DNA from: Ferrimonas marina
Lineage (GTDB): Bacteria; Pseudomonadota; Gammaproteobacteria; Enterobacterales; Shewanellaceae
Direction of reading: 5' to 3'
Length of the DNA stretch: 50,082 nt
NCBI RefSeq assembly: GCF_900129905.1
Contig: NZ_FQXG01000003.1
Span: 127,367-177,448 of the forward strand
In this document: one piece after another, positions 16,631-24,134 of the stretch
How positions within the stretch are numbered: position 1 is the stretch's first letter
Layout: each line of letters starts with the position of its first letter
Notes under the pieces: model-generated
Seen by the model: only the letters and a program-made list of their open reading frames with translations
Databases searched by the model: none
What the model was told of the DNA's origin: nothing
Position numbers and translations under genes: made by a program

Positions 16631-18199
16631 TTAATTGAACGAGCTTGGAGAGAAAGAATCCTGCTCACAGCGACGCAACTGCTGATTAACCAGTTGGCTG
16701 GGGGCCAATGAGGTGATGTTGGTTAGTTCTGAGGTGATCTGCTTGCAAACCTCGGGAATTAACAGCCCGGGGAATCGTTCAAGGGTGACTTCATGAATCT
16801 CCCTGGCGTATGCAGAAGGACCTAGGGACTTTGGTTGGAAGAGCAGTTTTCCGTAACGCACAGCGTGCTTTGGGGCTGTGGACGGACGTCCGATGTCGTT
16901 TTCAATCATCAGCGCTAGGCAGTGCTGTTCTGCGTTGTCAGCATGAGTGCTGACGGTTCCATCGTGACTCACTCCCCTCTGGGACAGTGCCACGGTATGT
17001 GACCTTGTTGCTGGTCGTTCAAATGTGCTGTTGGGGCGGCTTCGTATCGTTCTTTTTATGATCTTAGCCGGCCGCCTGAGTTCTTCCGCGATTCGTGCTT
17101 GCAGTGCCATTGGGCCTTTATCTTCAGGCGACAGAGTGTAGGTGCAAAGCGTCGCGCCGGTTAGGGCATCAAAGGCTCTCTCGCTGAGCAGCGACAGGAT
17201 CTTGTCCTTGTCCGTTTGTACCGCGTAGTTTTCCGGTAGGGATAACGGGTGGATTGGTTCGTGTGCTTGTTGTAGCGCATTATCGCCGTGGGCAGGATTG
17301 ATAACGGTTCTGCCTGTGCTGACGGCTAGCTTTGAAAGGGTGGCTATGGATTGAGGAGAGAAGGTCCTTGAGTCTGAGCGGGGATAGCTAACCTTGCCCT
17401 CTTCATACAGCTCTTGAATGTCTTCAGCCACCTGCTGTACCGGTTTCTTCAGGATGCGGGAGGCCGTGAGCAGAAGTTCCTGGTAGGTGTAGGGCAATAT
17501 TGGTGTGGCAACGAGTGTAGCGGCATGCTCATCCACGTCGATACTGAGTTGCGGCCCTAGCGCCTGTAGAGCCAACTCATGATTGACGTCACTGTCATCA
17601 GCGTACAGTGGCACTTCAACAAGCCATCCATCGTTATTAATGGGTTTTCGAATGCATCCAACCTCTCGCCGCGCCAGGGACAAAGCGGCAAGGGGGCTTG
17701 ATATCCGCCCTCCAGAGTAAGGCCTGTCTTTAACATGGGTAAGGTCGGCACTGATCCGGTCAAACAGTCGGCGATTCAGCGCTGGCCCTTGTAGTGCAGG
17801 GTTAACTGCACACCGCTCACCATAGGCGGCAAGAAGGCCGCCGGTGGTTAGAGTCGCAACCCTCATCCGCATCAGGCTGGACCCTGGTGCCAATTGCTGC
17901 ACCGTGGCGGCAATCCATTCCCCTTCCGTGTCAGGGTCAGTGCAGATCAGGACCTCGTCAGCAATGGAGATGCGTTCTCTCAGGTAGTTGGAGTGGGAAG
18001 GGTTGAGCGGTAACAGGGGGACATCGTCGTATGAAACGATCTCACTAAGGCTGTCGGTACTGGCCGAGGTATCTAGGTCGACCAGGCGTCCGCGGGTAGC
18101 AACGACTTTGTTCCTGGAATCAGGGAAGGCTTTGTCAGCAAGGTTGGCAAAGGCGCCTTGCTTCCCGGGCGCCTCGATGACAAAGAGTCGTTGCTTCAT
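16631..18199 (-). CDS. Type IA DNA topoisomerase, compact form
   Basis: A Toprim domain carries the first glutamate in FVIEAPGK (E9) and the acidic triad CTDPDTEGE (about D88, D90, E92). SGGRISSPLAAL near 162-173 matches the GRVQSP motif. The active-site tyrosine sits in SYPRSDSR (Y272). ENDIGRPSTAP near 433-443 matches the conserved GIGRPST motif. It would relax negative supercoils and decatenate replicating plasmid. At 522 residues it is shorter than TopA (865) or TopB (653) and has no zinc fingers; the T in DPDTEGE replaces the usual R. ATG at 18199 lies 6 bp after the stop of the small exported protein upstream, so they share a transcript. Confidence 0.88.
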   Translation of the reverse strand: MKQRLFVIEAPGKQGAFANLADKAFPDSRNKVVATRGRLVDLDTSASTDSLSEIVSYDDVPLLPLNPSHSNYLRERISIADEVLICTDPDTEGEWIAATVQQLAPGSSLMRMRVATLTTGGLLAAYGERCAVNPALQGPALNRRLFDRISADLTHVKDRPYSGGRISSPLAALSLARREVGCIRKPINNDGWLVEVPLYADDSDVNHELALQALGPQLSIDVDEHAATLVATPILPYTYQELLLTASRILKKPVQQVAEDIQELYEEGKVSYPRSDSRTFSPQSIATLSKLAVSTGRTVINPAHGDNALQQAHEPIHPLSLPENYAVQTDKDKILSLLSERAFDALTGATLCTYTLSPEDKGPMALQARIAEELRRPAKIIKRTIRSRPNSTFERPATRSHTVALSQRGVSHDGTVSTHADNAEQHCLALMIENDIGRPSTAPKHAVRYGKLLFQPKSLGPSAYAREIHEVTLERFPGLLIPEVCKQITSELTNITSLAPSQLVNQQLRRCEQDSFSPSSFN

Positions 18200-18205
18200 G
18201 TGTGA

Positions 18206-18613
18206 TTAGTTCTCTTTGATGCCGTTCACGTCGGTGACCTTATCGGTCGCGTCGCTCATCCAATCCTGCATCTTCGAGTTGATGTCACGGACCAGATCAC
18301 CGGAGAGAGACTCAACGGCATCGCAGACATCGAAGTTGTAGTCGAAATCGATGCCAAAGCTCGGCAGGCCGGGCAGTTCCAACCCAAGGCCGCAGTTTGC
18401 CAGCATTGCGTTGGGATCTTTGTAGACAAAGGGGTTCATCGCCATCGCTTCCTCGGGGTCTTTCAAATCGGCGCAGGCGTCCTCTTTGGCTCTCTCCCAG
18501 GCTTCTTCAACTTGGGTACTGCCGCCGCGGTCTGGGCAGGTGGACGCATTTGCCGGTTGAGCGGCCAGAACCGAAAAAGCCAGCAGTACGGAAAGGGCGA
18601 GTGTGAGCTTCAT
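18206..18613 (-). CDS. Small exported protein of unknown function
   Basis: The 135-residue protein has a clear signal peptide (LALSVLLAFSVLAAQPANAS). The mature part has four cysteines (STCPD, DACAD, ANCGL, DVCDA), fitting two disulfides in the periplasm, and ends with an acidic amphipathic helix (MQDWMSDATDKV). I do not recognise a family. AAGGAG precedes the ATG at 18613, which overlaps the stop of the upstream gene by 4 bp. Its place before the T4SS block and the nearby DsbC-like gene suggest an envelope role. Confidence 0.75.
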   Translation of the reverse strand: MKLTLALSVLLAFSVLAAQPANASTCPDRGGSTQVEEAWERAKEDACADLKDPEEAMAMNPFVYKDPNAMLANCGLGLELPGLPSFGIDFDYNFDVCDAVESLSGDLVRDINSKMQDWMSDATDKVTDVNGIKEN

Positions 18614-19071
18614 GGTCGTTGCTCCTTGGGATCGAATTGGATGCGCGTGTTGAACAGTTGGAGCACAAGCAGGTGCCGAGTGAACAGGCAAACCCGGTCA
18701 TGGAGGGCTTTGGCGTGTTCCTGGTATTCCCCGCCGTCGTCCGCCTGGGCGGCCTCACGGGTGAAGTCGATGAGCGCAGTGCCCCAGGGGTATTTCCCGC
18801 TGTCGACGTGGTTGAGTTTGGCCAGTGCCATGATCGAGTCTTTCAGGGGCAGGGTGGCAACAACCGGTACCAGCGACTGAAGGCTCTTCTGCACGGTGTC
18901 CGGATCGGTTGCGTCCAGACTGCTGAGTGCCTCATCAACCTTTTGGTAGAGGGCATAATTATCCTCTGGAGTGATCGTCCAGTTCTCCGAATCCTCAAGT
19001 CGCTGGATAAGTTCGTTGTGACTGGGAGAGACGTTACTCCAGAACTCCTTTCTTGACCGGCTATCGAACAC
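18610..19071 (-). CDS. Hypothetical helical protein
   Basis: A 153-residue, mostly helical, soluble-looking protein that I do not recognise. It starts at GTG 19071 with AGGAG six bases upstream, which supports the unusual start codon. Its end overlaps the next start by ATGA. It heads a minus-strand unit with the exported protein and the topoisomerase, and diverges from the T4SS block. Confidence 0.65.
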   Translation of the reverse strand: MFDSRSRKEFWSNVSPSHNELIQRLEDSENWTITPEDNYALYQKVDEALSSLDATDPDTVQKSLQSLVPVVATLPLKDSIMALAKLNHVDSGKYPWGTALIDFTREAAQADDGGEYQEHAKALHDRVCLFTRHLLVLQLFNTRIQFDPKEQRP

Positions 19072-19096
19072 CTATGGCTCCTGAAAATGGCAATTG

Positions 19097-19135
19097 CCTA
19101 CTACAGGTAGGATAACATTGTGTATGGAGCACAAT
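19097..19135. promoter_or_regulatory. Two operator-like inverted repeats in the divergent intergenic region
   Basis: CCTAC-TACAG-GTAGG at 19097-19111 and ATTGTG-TATGGAG-CACAAT at 19117-19135 lie in the 91-bp gap between divergent transcripts. Their position would let a regulator control the topoisomerase unit and the T4SS block together. No regulator is identified. Confidence 0.35.
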
Positions 19136-19162
19136 ATTAATTGTTGTTTGGAGTTTGTAGTA

Positions 19163-19372
19163 ATGAGTAGCGTTGGCGAGCAATTTACAGACCAGCAGGT
19201 GACTAACGGTCTTAAGCCCAGCCGTGTGCTGAAAGACCCAGCCAAGGCATCGGAACTTGAGCAGACAGTAAAGGCCATTGCTGGGATCACTGATTCAGGG
19301 CAGGACCGGGATAAGGCAACCGGCCAGGACAGGGGAATCAGCCCCAGGGGGGTCGATAATGAGAAACGCTAA
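19163..19372 (+). CDS. Small hydrophilic protein at the head of the T4SS block
   Basis: A 69-residue hydrophilic protein, not recognised, with no membrane segment. ATG at 19163 follows GGAG. Its 3' end overlaps the start of the next gene by 14 bp, which suggests translational coupling. It could be a leader or regulatory peptide. Confidence 0.5.
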   Translation: MSSVGEQFTDQQVTNGLKPSRVLKDPAKASELEQTVKAIAGITDSGQDRDKATGQDRGISPRGVDNEKR

Positions 19373-20429
19373 GCCACTAAAAAAATTGGTCCTGGCGACC
19401 TCACTTGTGTTGGTGTCTGGACAGGCGAACGCAACTTTCCTGTGCTCGGATTTCCCGGCACTTGCTGAGCAGATTTGGGGCAACATTCAGGGCGGGGTTC
19501 AGTGGGCAGAGCAGCAGGTAATGATGCAGACCCAGACTGACATCAGCACGCTGCAAAGCCAGATGAAGGTCGATCAGGATTACCAGATCGCAGCCAACCA
19601 GATTGCTCGTGACGGTGCCCGGGCCCAGGAGTTGCAAAATCTGGAGCAGGAGCAGATGTCAGTTCCGAACCGAGATACATGTCAGCAACTCACCGCAACG
19701 CAGTTGTCCAACGACATTGCCTGTGACAACGATATCGAGCGGGAGGACTCGCGAGAGGACTTTCAGGATTCGGTATCGCAATTCCATGGCACTGTTGCTG
19801 AGTTCAGGGAGCACAAGACAGAAGTTATCAATGACCTGGTAGAGGCCTGTCTCGGTACCTCTGAGTTCCAGGGTGCATCTGCCACTGATGACGCAAACTC
19901 GGCTTCTTCGTCATCACTGTGTACCGCTGGCGACCTGGTAGTGGGTGGTGCAGGCCAGCAGAGGCTGGATGCTGATTCGAACGAGAAGGCCAAGGCAGTA
20001 ATCGATCTGCTGGTTTGGTCTGTGCCAGACAACAACGTTGAGTCCGGCGACATTGACTCTCCAGCTGCGAAAGAGCGCCGCTTGCGTGCCTTCCGGAAGA
20101 ACGCTGTGAAGGCCCTGGCCCACAACTCGCTGACAGAAGTCCGTACCATGTACGCTGTCTCTCCAACTACTGGGCTGAGCCAGATGGATGTGGACAAGAC
20201 GCTGATCGAGAAAACCATCCGGGATCTGGACAACATCGCCCACCGCGGCGGGCATGCCAACTCGCGTACCCAGGAAGGTGACATTGCCTACACCCCGGAG
20301 CTGATCAGGCAAATCACCGATGTGCAAGGAATGAGCGCGTCCTATCTGCATACCCAGAACCAGCAACTGTCGAGGATTGAGGCGTTGATGGCTACCCTGG
20401 TGGCAATTCAGGCGGAACCATTGCGATGA
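19359..20429 (+). CDS. Exported T4SS-cluster protein, VirB5/TrbJ-like in outline only
   Basis: The 356-residue protein has a signal peptide (KLVLATSLVLVSGQANA). The mature N-terminus has a pair of cysteines and a long glutamine-rich coiled coil (QWAEQQVMMQTQTDISTLQ; ARDGARAQELQNLEQEQM). A serine-rich linker and a helical C-terminal domain follow, ending with IEALMATLVAIQAEPLR. The organisation (signal peptide, long periplasmic helices) recalls VirB5/TrbJ-type minor-pilin or tip proteins, but I see no diagnostic motif. AGGGGGG precedes the ATG. It is coupled to the DotE-like gene by an ATGA overlap, so it probably belongs to the secretion apparatus. Confidence 0.65.
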   Translation: MRNAKPLKKLVLATSLVLVSGQANATFLCSDFPALAEQIWGNIQGGVQWAEQQVMMQTQTDISTLQSQMKVDQDYQIAANQIARDGARAQELQNLEQEQMSVPNRDTCQQLTATQLSNDIACDNDIEREDSREDFQDSVSQFHGTVAEFREHKTEVINDLVEACLGTSEFQGASATDDANSASSSSLCTAGDLVVGGAGQQRLDADSNEKAKAVIDLLVWSVPDNNVESGDIDSPAAKERRLRAFRKNAVKALAHNSLTEVRTMYAVSPTTGLSQMDVDKTLIEKTIRDLDNIAHRGGHANSRTQEGDIAYTPELIRQITDVQGMSASYLHTQNQQLSRIEALMATLVAIQAEPLR

Positions 20430-21034
20430 GGCGAAGTTGGTGGGGTGTTCTAGCCCTTGTATTTATCGCGCCGGCGCAAGCCAGTTCGGTCGGTGAAGAG
20501 CTGTACAATGCTTATGCTCCGTTTGTGCTCCAGATTGCGTACCTGGCAGGTCTTATCTTGTTCGGTTCGGGGATCTACGGTTTTTATCGGGCCAGCAAGG
20601 GGCACGGCGACGGCAGTACGAATAAGTCGGCCTTTGCGACGGTAATCGCTGGTACGGCATTGTTGTCGGTAGGCACGTTCTTCTCAATCTGGGCTGCAAC
20701 AATGTGGGGTGAACAGGTGAGCAGTAACTCACTGACCACGCTGGACCCGGCCTTGCGTAATCTGGCGAATACACAGGACTCCTTCCTGACTCAGTTCATG
20801 TCGCCCAGCGCTCTGCAGGACCTGTTCGCTTACTTGCAACTACTCGGCGTGATCGCCTTTGTTCGCGGTACGTTCTTAATTAAAGACCTTGGCCTTTCGG
20901 GTCAATCAGGGCAGGCGGCAGGGCCAATGAAGGTGTTCTCTCATATCATCGGTGGCGTGTTACTTATTAATTTGTCCAAGTTTGGTTGTATGCTCCACTA
21001 CACCTTCGACATCTCCGCACTGTGTGTGACCTAA
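20426..21034 (+). CDS. DotE/IcmC (TraQ)-like inner-membrane protein of the T4BSS
   Basis: It has a signal-like N-terminus and about four membrane segments, including QIAYLAGLILFGSGIYGFY, ATVIAGTALLSVGTFFSIWA, LFAYLQLLGVIAFVRGTFLI and SHIIGGVLLINL. The last, with the glycine-rich HIIGG, matches the IcmC/DotE and TraQ pattern. It lies directly before the DotP genes as in Legionella icmC-icmD and R64 traQ-traR. It would be a membrane part of the transfer channel. Confidence 0.75.
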   Translation: MRRSWWGVLALVFIAPAQASSVGEELYNAYAPFVLQIAYLAGLILFGSGIYGFYRASKGHGDGSTNKSAFATVIAGTALLSVGTFFSIWAATMWGEQVSSNSLTTLDPALRNLANTQDSFLTQFMSPSALQDLFAYLQLLGVIAFVRGTFLIKDLGLSGQSGQAAGPMKVFSHIIGGVLLINLSKFGCMLHYTFDISALCVT

Positions 21035-21108
21035 GGCCAATTTCGATGACAATTATTAACAGATGGTAAAATCCAGTAAAGAACAAAAATAATAAGGACA
21101 CATCTGCG

Positions 21109-21450
21109 ATGAAGAACAAATTTAATCTGTTCTGCACTTGGTTATTCGTTGCCATGGTCATGCCGGCGGCTAATGCAGCAGGGCTCGAGTCCATTGCTGA
21201 AAATGGTAAAAAGGCGGCGGATGAATTCCAAAACCTCGCCGTAAGTGTTGTTTACTTGGCTGGCATCGTGGTGTTTGGTTTGGGCTGTTTCTATCTGTAC
21301 AAAGACCAGAAGGAAGAGGGCCGGGGCCACGGCAAGACAGGGTTTGTGGCCTTGCTTGTTGGCGCGGCACTGCTGGCGATGCCTTCGTTGGTCGACATCT
21401 TCGCAGGCACGGTTGTTGGTGGAGATGCCAACTTCGACTTTTCCAACTAG
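21109..21450 (+). CDS. DotP/IcmD (TraR)-like membrane protein, copy 1
   Basis: The 113-residue protein has a signal peptide (ending NAAG), an amphipathic segment, and two membrane segments (VSVVYLAGIVVFGLGCFYLY and GFVALLVGAALLAMPSLVDIF) joined by the basic loop KDQKEEGRGHGKT. Size and layout match IcmD/DotP. Its leader has AACAAAAATAATAAGGAC, giving a ribosome site AAGGA. The second copy follows within 150 bp. Confidence 0.8.
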   Translation: MKNKFNLFCTWLFVAMVMPAANAAGLESIAENGKKAADEFQNLAVSVVYLAGIVVFGLGCFYLYKDQKEEGRGHGKTGFVALLVGAALLAMPSLVDIFAGTVVGGDANFDFSN

Positions 21451-21465
21451 AGAACTTAGAGTTAA

Positions 21466-21499
21466 TGGCGGCGTGCCTTTGGCGCGCCGTTTTATTTTC
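21466..21499 (+). terminator. Terminator-like hairpin between the two dotP copies
   Basis: CGGCGTGCC-TTT-GGCGCGCCG with one G-T pair is followed by TTTTATTTT. It would lower expression of downstream T4SS genes relative to the first dotP copy. Confidence 0.75.
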
Positions 21500-21594
21500 T
21501 GGAATATTATTGCCACTTGGGCATTTGCCATCTGGTAGGATTAAGAAAAGTGCCGTAACTGCGGCCAATAAGAATAACGACGAAAGGTCTTGTT

Positions 21595-21960
21595 ATGTTT
21601 GGCAAAATTAAGTTTTTTCTTTCAACCCTGGCGTTGAGCCTGATGGTGTCCTTTTCGGTGAACGCCGCTGATGGTCTCGAAAAGATTGCAGAGCGCGGCA
21701 ATACTGCGGCACTTGCGTTCCAGGATCTTGCTGTATCTGCTATCTATCTGGCGGGTATTGTTATTTTTGGCATGGGTTGTTGGTTTCTGTACAAGGACCA
21801 GAAGGAAGAAGGCCGCGGCCACGGCAAGACCGGCTTCGTGGCCTTGCTGGTGGGTGCGGGTCTGCTAGCAGCTCCAAGCCTGGCCAACCTGTTCGCGGGC
21901 ACTTTGACCGGCAATGACACTGACTTCACCATCAAGAAAGGGACTCAGGGCGGTAGCTAA
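21595..21960 (+). CDS. DotP/IcmD-like membrane protein, copy 2
   Basis: The 121-residue paralogue has the same plan: signal peptide ending NAAD, then SAIYLAGIVIFGMGCWFLY, the loop KDQKEEGRGHGKT identical to copy 1, and GFVALLVGAGLLAAPSLANLF. The loop and second membrane segment are nearly identical between copies, while the N- and C-termini differ, which suggests tandem duplication with functional separation or gene conversion of the core. GAAAGG lies upstream. Confidence 0.8.
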   Translation: MFGKIKFFLSTLALSLMVSFSVNAADGLEKIAERGNTAALAFQDLAVSAIYLAGIVIFGMGCWFLYKDQKEEGRGHGKTGFVALLVGAGLLAAPSLANLFAGTLTGNDTDFTIKKGTQGGS

Positions 21961-22017
21961 TTGGCCGGGTCCGCTGGGGTTTAGTCCCCGGGCGGGTCTG
22001 CCCAAGGTGAGTAATAA

Positions 22018-22737
22018 ATGAGACCTATCACTTTATCGGTTAAGCGCAGCGCGTTCCGTGTCGATGACAAGGACGCGCATCTTGCCGATGCGCAGTTTGG
22101 CAAAGTGGCCGCCTCAGTGAGGCGGCGCGATGCCAATACCTGCCAATTCTGTGGTTTTCAAAGTTCGAAGTGGCACGAGGTGCATCACATCGACGACGAC
22201 CACAGTAACAACAACGAGTCCAACCTGGTGTTGGCCTGCCCACTGTGCCACTTGGCACACCATGTCGGTTTCGCAGGGGTGGCTAAGAAAGCCATTCTCA
22301 TCGTGTTACCGGAGATGGAGGGGTTTGGTCAAGCCGATCTCAATCAGCTCGTACGTTATCTTTGGATCGCTTCAGAGCAGGAATGCGGCGAAGTATCAGT
22401 CACTGCCAAAAGCTTACTCAATCAGCTCTATGACCAGCGAGATCCGGTCATGGAGTTGATGGGCAGTGCTGATCCGGGTGTTTTAGCCGACTTCCTGATG
22501 GAGATGAGCGAAGAGGAGTACCGAGATCGGGCCAAGGTACTGCGGGGCTTGTTTTTACTGCCGGAGAAATCTGGCTTTGAGCGTCAACTACAGCACTGGA
22601 TTGAAGAAAGTAAGAGATCGATGCCGATAAACCGCTGGGAGCAGCATGCCGGTTCCAAGTTGCAGTCTTGGGCAAAGGCGAATGGCGGTAAAGGTACGAA
22701 TTCCGAGATCTACGGTCTTCTCAAGGGTGCTCGATGA
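22018..22737 (+). CDS. DotN/IcmJ (TraT)-like zinc-binding, HNH-fold T4BSS protein
   Basis: A zinc site is visible: CQFC near residue 41, HEVHHIDDDHSNN near 52-64, and CPLCHLAHH near 74-82. This is the HNH-like signature of IcmJ/DotN, which in Legionella belongs to the coupling-protein complex with DotL and DotM. The rest is helical. AAGGTGAG precedes the ATG. The stop overlaps the next start (ATGA). The GC-rich 57-bp gap before it can form small hairpins. DotL and DotM are not in the window, so its usual partners must lie elsewhere. Confidence 0.85.
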   Translation: MRPITLSVKRSAFRVDDKDAHLADAQFGKVAASVRRRDANTCQFCGFQSSKWHEVHHIDDDHSNNNESNLVLACPLCHLAHHVGFAGVAKKAILIVLPEMEGFGQADLNQLVRYLWIASEQECGEVSVTAKSLLNQLYDQRDPVMELMGSADPGVLADFLMEMSEEEYRDRAKVLRGLFLLPEKSGFERQLQHWIEESKRSMPINRWEQHAGSKLQSWAKANGGKGTNSEIYGLLKGAR

Positions 22738-24125
22738 AAGTTGGCGTGTGCATCTTCGATCACACTGACACGGCAACCTCCGGGTGGCGTTCCAGTGAGG
22801 GATCTGAAGCGGAGCGGATCGACAGCATATCGGAGTTAGCCACCGACACCATGTGGGTGACCAACCTTCCGTACTATGACTTTCGAAAGCTGAACCTGCA
22901 CCGCTCGCCCAACATTGTCGATGCGCAATACTTCAGGTCGTCCATCAAGCTGTTGACGGATGAGCTGGGGTTAGGTGAAACGCCGGATCGTTTGGCGTCT
23001 GTGCTGTCTGGTTTCTTCTCGCGGATGATTGCCGTGGCGGAGAGTAACGGGATTTCAGTGCAGAGTCCGGACTACCGGTACCTGAAGTCGCTTGGGCTTG
23101 AACTGGCCACCAGTTTGCTCAGAAAGCGGCCCAGGGGAGCTTTTGGCAAGATGCTGAAGGAGGTGTGGTCTCAGAGCACACAGCAGAACCAGGCCATGCA
23201 GAACGCCATGGTGCCTAGGGGGGCAAACGCCTATGCGTTTACGCTACCCAGGGGGGCCTACTTCCGGTGGATTCTGTCGCAGAACTTTCCGTCAGCGACG
23301 CACTGGGAGAAGCATAGCTTTGGTGCTGATCAGATTGTCATCGGCGTTCAGGACGGTGTGAAGCTGCCCGGGACCACGGAGGCAATGGCTGCTCTGAAGG
23401 ATCTGATGAAGACTAAGGCTGGTTTTTTCCGGCTGAGTGTTCAGAGCATGGATCCGCATTACCAGAAGTTCAGTGCCTATGGCTCGGGTTCCAATGTGAT
23501 GCGCGGTTATGCCTCGTTGCCGGAGATCTTGAGATTGTCCCAATACTCTAAGATCGCCATTGGTGATGGTTGGAAAGCAGACTGCGGCAAGCTGGAGTTC
23601 CCGGAGCGGTTTGACATGGCGGCCAACGAGTTCTCGTTTAGCCGTGGCCTACTGTTCGAGAACGTGTTTGCAGCCTATGGCTCGTCATCTCTGTCCGACA
23701 CGTACTTTCCGTCAATCACTGCCTACCTGAGGGCTTACGACCGGATTGCCTGCAGTTACTTCGCAGAGGCATTCCAGGAGTTCAATTTCTCGGTAGGGAG
23801 CTACTCAACGGGGAAGATCATGGTCTATGTCAGGCCGCAGGAGGTAACCCAGGTAGTCAACCTAGCGTTGAGCTTGGGACTGCTACCGCCGATGGACCTG
23901 CTGATGGTTGCCGAAGGGGTTGAGGTGGATAACGCCAAATACAAGATCCCGCCGGTGCTGAGGCAGCGCATAGATCAGGACTACATCTGCCGACTCTATC
24001 GGGGGCTTGCTAGCCGCCCTGACAAATTGGTGGATGCCCTGGTGAAGATGGACCGGGTCGTGTTGGAGCCGCGTGCTGAGCGCGCTAAGTCGTTAACGGC
24101 CGTGTTGGCCTCTTTGCAGCAATAG
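22734..24125 (+). CDS. Unrecognised 463-residue protein embedded between dotN and dotO
   Basis: I do not recognise this protein. It is soluble-looking, with no signal or membrane segment. It begins with a short beta strand MKVGVCIFDHTDT. It contains aromatic-rich patches (FTLPRGAYFRWILSQNFPSATHW) and a basic stretch RKRPRGAFGKML, and ends with a helical tail (DALVKMDRVVLEPRAERAKS). It overlaps dotN by ATGA and ends 9 bp before dotO, so translation is tightly coupled to both. In Legionella, icmJ and icmB are adjacent, which makes this an added component. It probably acts at the cytoplasmic face with DotN and the DotO ATPase. Confidence 0.75.
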   Translation: MKVGVCIFDHTDTATSGWRSSEGSEAERIDSISELATDTMWVTNLPYYDFRKLNLHRSPNIVDAQYFRSSIKLLTDELGLGETPDRLASVLSGFFSRMIAVAESNGISVQSPDYRYLKSLGLELATSLLRKRPRGAFGKMLKEVWSQSTQQNQAMQNAMVPRGANAYAFTLPRGAYFRWILSQNFPSATHWEKHSFGADQIVIGVQDGVKLPGTTEAMAALKDLMKTKAGFFRLSVQSMDPHYQKFSAYGSGSNVMRGYASLPEILRLSQYSKIAIGDGWKADCGKLEFPERFDMAANEFSFSRGLLFENVFAAYGSSSLSDTYFPSITAYLRAYDRIACSYFAEAFQEFNFSVGSYSTGKIMVYVRPQEVTQVVNLALSLGLLPPMDLLMVAEGVEVDNAKYKIPPVLRQRIDQDYICRLYRGLASRPDKLVDALVKMDRVVLEPRAERAKSLTAVLASLQQ

Positions 24126-24134
24126 GAGCGCCGT

